Translations under genes and position numbers: made by a program
The notes under the pieces: model-generated
What the model was told of the DNA's origin: nothing
What the model saw: only the letters and a program-made list of their open reading frames with translations
The model's database searches: none
Shown here: positions 61,901 through 64,000 of the stretch, piece by piece
How the letters are laid out: each line of letters opens with the position of its first letter
Position numbering within the stretch: position 1 is the first letter of the stretch
From: Limanda limanda
Taxonomy: Eukaryota > Chordata > Actinopteri > Pleuronectiformes > Pleuronectidae
Assembly (NCBI RefSeq): GCF_963576545.1
Contig: NC_083637.1
Span: 22,338,507-22,402,506 of the forward strand
Length of the DNA stretch: 64,000 nucleotides
Direction of reading: 5' to 3'

Positions 61901-63496
61901 TATAACTTACTTTACTTTGCACTCAGCACACGTATTCACGCACACGCACACGCACACACCTTTGCCACTGGGCTGCTGCCGCTGATGGGGGCTCCCCTCC
62001 TTTGACGCTGCCTGGATCTCAGCATCTTCTGCGGGCTTCTCCGTGAGCCCTGGTTCGGTTGTCATGGCTACAGGCGTTGGTCCTCCCTCCTCATCAGAAC
62101 TCCGGGGATCATCAGCATCCTCTTCCTCCTCCTCCTCCTCTTCCTCGTTCTCTCCCCGTTCCACTTCTTCGCTGCTTGTTTCCATTGGCTCGTGCTCCTG
62201 TACAGGAGACGAGGGCGGCGGCTGCAACAGCACATATAAACTTCCATCAGAAAGGGGGTTGGGTACCTGTATCACCAAGACTGTGTTTGTTAGGGGATCA
62301 AACAGAAATTCCAAATATATCTAAATATGATCGGGTAGTTTTAAAAGTCGGGACACAGCGGCTCGAACGATTCTTAGAGTATGGAAAAGTACAGTTGCCC
62401 CAGACGTTAAAAAATGGATGGAAATGATGTCAGAGGTTGCATCTTATGAACGCATGTTGGCTAGAATGAACAATGAAGAGGAAGATTTTAGGAGGGCCTG
62501 GGACCGTATTTTTTTGTAGATAGGGCATATGGAAAAATTTGTAGACATGGTGCTGGATGTACATTCTGGTTGTTTCAAGAAAAAAAAAGAAAATATCGAT
62601 TTGCAGGAGGCCTTTGTATATATGGTTGTATGATGGGTATACTGTCTGTTGATGCTGTTATAAATGTTGTTTTTTGAGTTTGATTGTATGTTTTTATATA
62701 CATGAATAAATAAAAAACTTGACAAAAAGAAAGGGGGTTGGGGGGCTTGAGGGTGAGTGCGCAGCGCCTGAGTTGTATCCAAGTTGTTGCTCGGGATTGG
62801 CTCTGGCACAGATTAGAGGTCTGCGCTTCCGTCTCGGGGCGGAAGGTGTGGATCGCCTCCAACTCGGACAGAAACAGAAACACCGCTGTAAGCCCACAGA
62901 GGGGGGGGGGGGGGGGGGCGCTGTCAGCAACCATACAAAGGATTTGATGGGGCGCGGGCACGGGGAGACGCGGCGTTAGCGAGAGGAGAAAACAACAACA
63001 ACTGTAACGACAATCACTACAGGGCTGGAACTGCGCCTCGAAAGCCACGCAAACTGAGATCTGCGTGAACTGCGCGGTCGGTCGCTCTGCGCGGCGGGAG
63101 AGGGTCAGGGGGGCGTGTCAAGTTTAACACAGAGTATAACAACAACAACATTGACTACAAGGTCAGAATCCCAACTCCAAAATCACACAAACAGGAGGAG
63201 CATGAGGCGCGGCTAGAGAGCGGCAAGACAGCGGCAGCGGCGCGTCTCAAGTTTAAGACAGACGCCTCCTCCTGTAGTGCGCTGCGGGCCCAGGCGATCC
63301 CGCTGGGCTCGGCTGAAGTTCTGCAGAGGAACCACGGACCCGGAGTCACAGATGCGGAACCAGAGGCGGGCCGTGCACGCGCTCACGCAGAGACGCTCTT
63401 TTAATGGCGTGCACGCGTATCCCGGGGATGTCGCTCCGGAGCTGACTGCACGCAGATGTAATAACCCGCACCTTTTGTGCAGGAAGCCGCAGGAAG

Positions 63497-63581
<85 letters not shown>

Positions 63582-64000
63582 ACACACACGGCCGCAGACA
63601 TGCACACACACACAAAGGCATGATCGAACACTTTTGCTTCGAGGTTTAACCCGAAAAAAACAAGTATTGGGAGCCGCTGAGCGCGTCCTGCTGCAGGATC
63701 ATTGTTTTCAAACCCACGCACTTCAGTTCTGTGCATGTGGGACGTGTTGGACATGTTGGACATGTGAAGTCAGCATCGCTCACCTTGCTCCTCGGTGTGT
63801 TCTCCTCCTGCAGGGCGCTCTTCCCAAGTCTGTCCGCGGACGCGTTCCTCTTGGACGCCGGCTCCTCCACCTCCACCTCCACCCTCCCCCCCGGGGGCAG
63901 AGTGATGTTCCCGCAGCGGGTCCTGCGCAGCCGGCCTCTCGCCACCTCTCGCTCCAGGACCAGCTTGACTCTGCCTCGGGTCAGCTTCTCCTCGGACAGC
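55973..64000 (-). CDS. samd1: SAM domain-containing protein 1 (atherin), 3' part
   Basis: Seven exons are visible: 64000-63784 (cut by the window edge), 62221-61960, 61690-61605, 58906-58852, 58736-58619, 56347-56233, 56116-55973 (TAA). Phases close throughout. The first contains [19 protein letters not shown], matching a conserved block after the winged-helix region of SAMD1. Exon 62221-61960 is acidic with a nine-glutamate run. The last two encode the SAM domain ([20 protein letters not shown] then [20 protein letters not shown]) and the acidic end FEDDDC. SAMD1 binds unmethylated CpG DNA through its winged helix and represses genes with KDM1A/L3MBTL3 in the nucleus; its SAM domain oligomerises. 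The DNA-binding N terminus lies outside the window. Confidence 0.92.
57719..58044. mobile_element. Non-autonomous DNA transposon (MITE), copy 2
   Basis: This is the same family as 40922-41258 but inserted in the opposite orientation. The ends read AAGGATTCAGTGT and its complement, and the interior has the reverse of GACATCTAGTGGTGA. It lies in the samd1 intron between exons 58619 and 56347. Confidence 0.65.
59776..60235. repeat. Two degenerate copies of a CCTAACC/GTGAGGAC repeat
   Basis: Two successive blocks each contain a CA run, a CCTAACCCTAA-rich part, then AAAACTTGACAAC or GTGAGGACCGGCC-type sequence and GGTCCTCA. They fill part of the samd1 intron 61604-58907. A third, shorter CCTAACC stretch is at 53207-53260. 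This is a widespread fish repeat. Confidence 0.55.
60960..61380. repeat. Degenerate copies of the GGAGGTTATG-type fish repeat
   Basis: These contain GTTTGTTTGTGGGTTGGTTTG..., then GGAGGTAATGTTTTT and, at the end, GGGCCTTGATGGAGGTATG. Related pieces occur at about 17340-17520, 32452-32530, 54700-55000 and 56500-56810. They are intronic or intergenic, with no coding capacity. Confidence 0.5.
62264..62727 (+). mobile_element. 5'-truncated L1-like LINE insertion in a samd1 intron
   Basis: A 464-bp insert is flanked by a perfect 15-bp target-site duplication AGAAAGGGGGTTGGG (62249-62263 and 62728-62742). Its plus-strand frame encodes the end of a reverse-transcriptase ORF ([20 protein letters not shown], later RRAWDRIFL then stop), followed by a short 3' UTR with AATAAATAAAAAAC. 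It is the 3' fragment of an L1-like element. It is antisense to samd1 and 28 bases upstream of the acceptor at 62222. Confidence 0.8.
62900..62918. repeat. Poly(G) run
   Basis: About 17 consecutive G on the plus strand in the CpG-rich samd1 intron. It is likely length-variable and difficult to sequence, so the exact count is uncertain. Confidence 0.85.
63500..63592. repeat. (CA)n microsatellite in samd1 intron
   Basis: About 90 bp of nearly pure CA, about 190 bases downstream (in transcript terms) of the exon ending at 63784. Open frames through it are artefacts. Confidence 0.95.

Noticed and set aside
63213..63763. Cys/Val-rich open frames near the right edge
   Set aside because: They are produced by the (CA)n repeat in the samd1 intron. 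No splice logic or domain was seen.

Overview
This window looks like nuclear DNA of a ray-finned, probably percomorph, fish. The genes are split by short GT-AG introns, (CA)n, (CTAT)n and (TTGA)n microsatellites are frequent, and hAT-like, piggyBac-like and LINE/SINE debris typical of teleosts lies between and inside genes. No prokaryotic, viral or organellar gene was seen. All exon models were built by eye from splice sites, reading phase and family knowledge; in every multi-exon model the phases close exactly from the first exon included to the stop.

Layout. (1) 1-15.1 kb: an immune-receptor cluster on the minus strand. It holds CD300/CMRF35-like (pIgR-like) single-V-Ig proteins: three apparently intact receptors (2868-5077, 6021-8412, 11511-15138), one copy that has lost its transmembrane exons (1535-2055), and fragments of further copies (1-274, 1100-1396, 9165-9423). 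The cluster has clearly been reshaped by tandem duplication and deletion. (2) 15.1-18.6 kb: gene-free, with a piggyBac-like MITE. (3) 18.6-21.1 kb: dnajb1 (HSP40), minus strand, with a heat-shock element just upstream of a TATA box. (4) 23.7-38.2 kb: tecr (trans-2,3-enoyl-CoA reductase), plus strand, with two alternative first exons and nested hAT transposons in its large intron. (5) 39.3-41.8 kb: ndufb7 (complex I subunit), minus strand. (6) 44.4-52.7 kb: a divergent but intact vcp/p97-like AAA+ ATPase, minus strand, 17 coding exons. (7) 56.0-64.0 kb and beyond: the 3' part of samd1 (unmethylated-CpG-binding chromatin protein), minus strand, cut by the window edge.

DNAJB1-TECR-NDUFB7 is the gene order I recall for human 19p13, and SAMD1 lies in the same human band, so the right two thirds is a conserved housekeeping block. 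The vcp-like gene inside it, and the CD300-like array beside it, are the lineage-specific parts. The housekeeping genes do not form one pathway: protein folding (dnajb1), very-long-chain fatty-acid elongation (tecr), respiration (ndufb7), protein extraction and turnover (vcp) and chromatin repression (samd1). The most interesting signals are the tecr start-exon arrangement, in which a coding poly-T tract can also act as a 3' splice site; the transmembrane-less CD300-like copy; the divergent ends of the p97 paralogue and the repeat-flanked exon within it; and a LINE insertion 28 nt from a samd1 splice acceptor.
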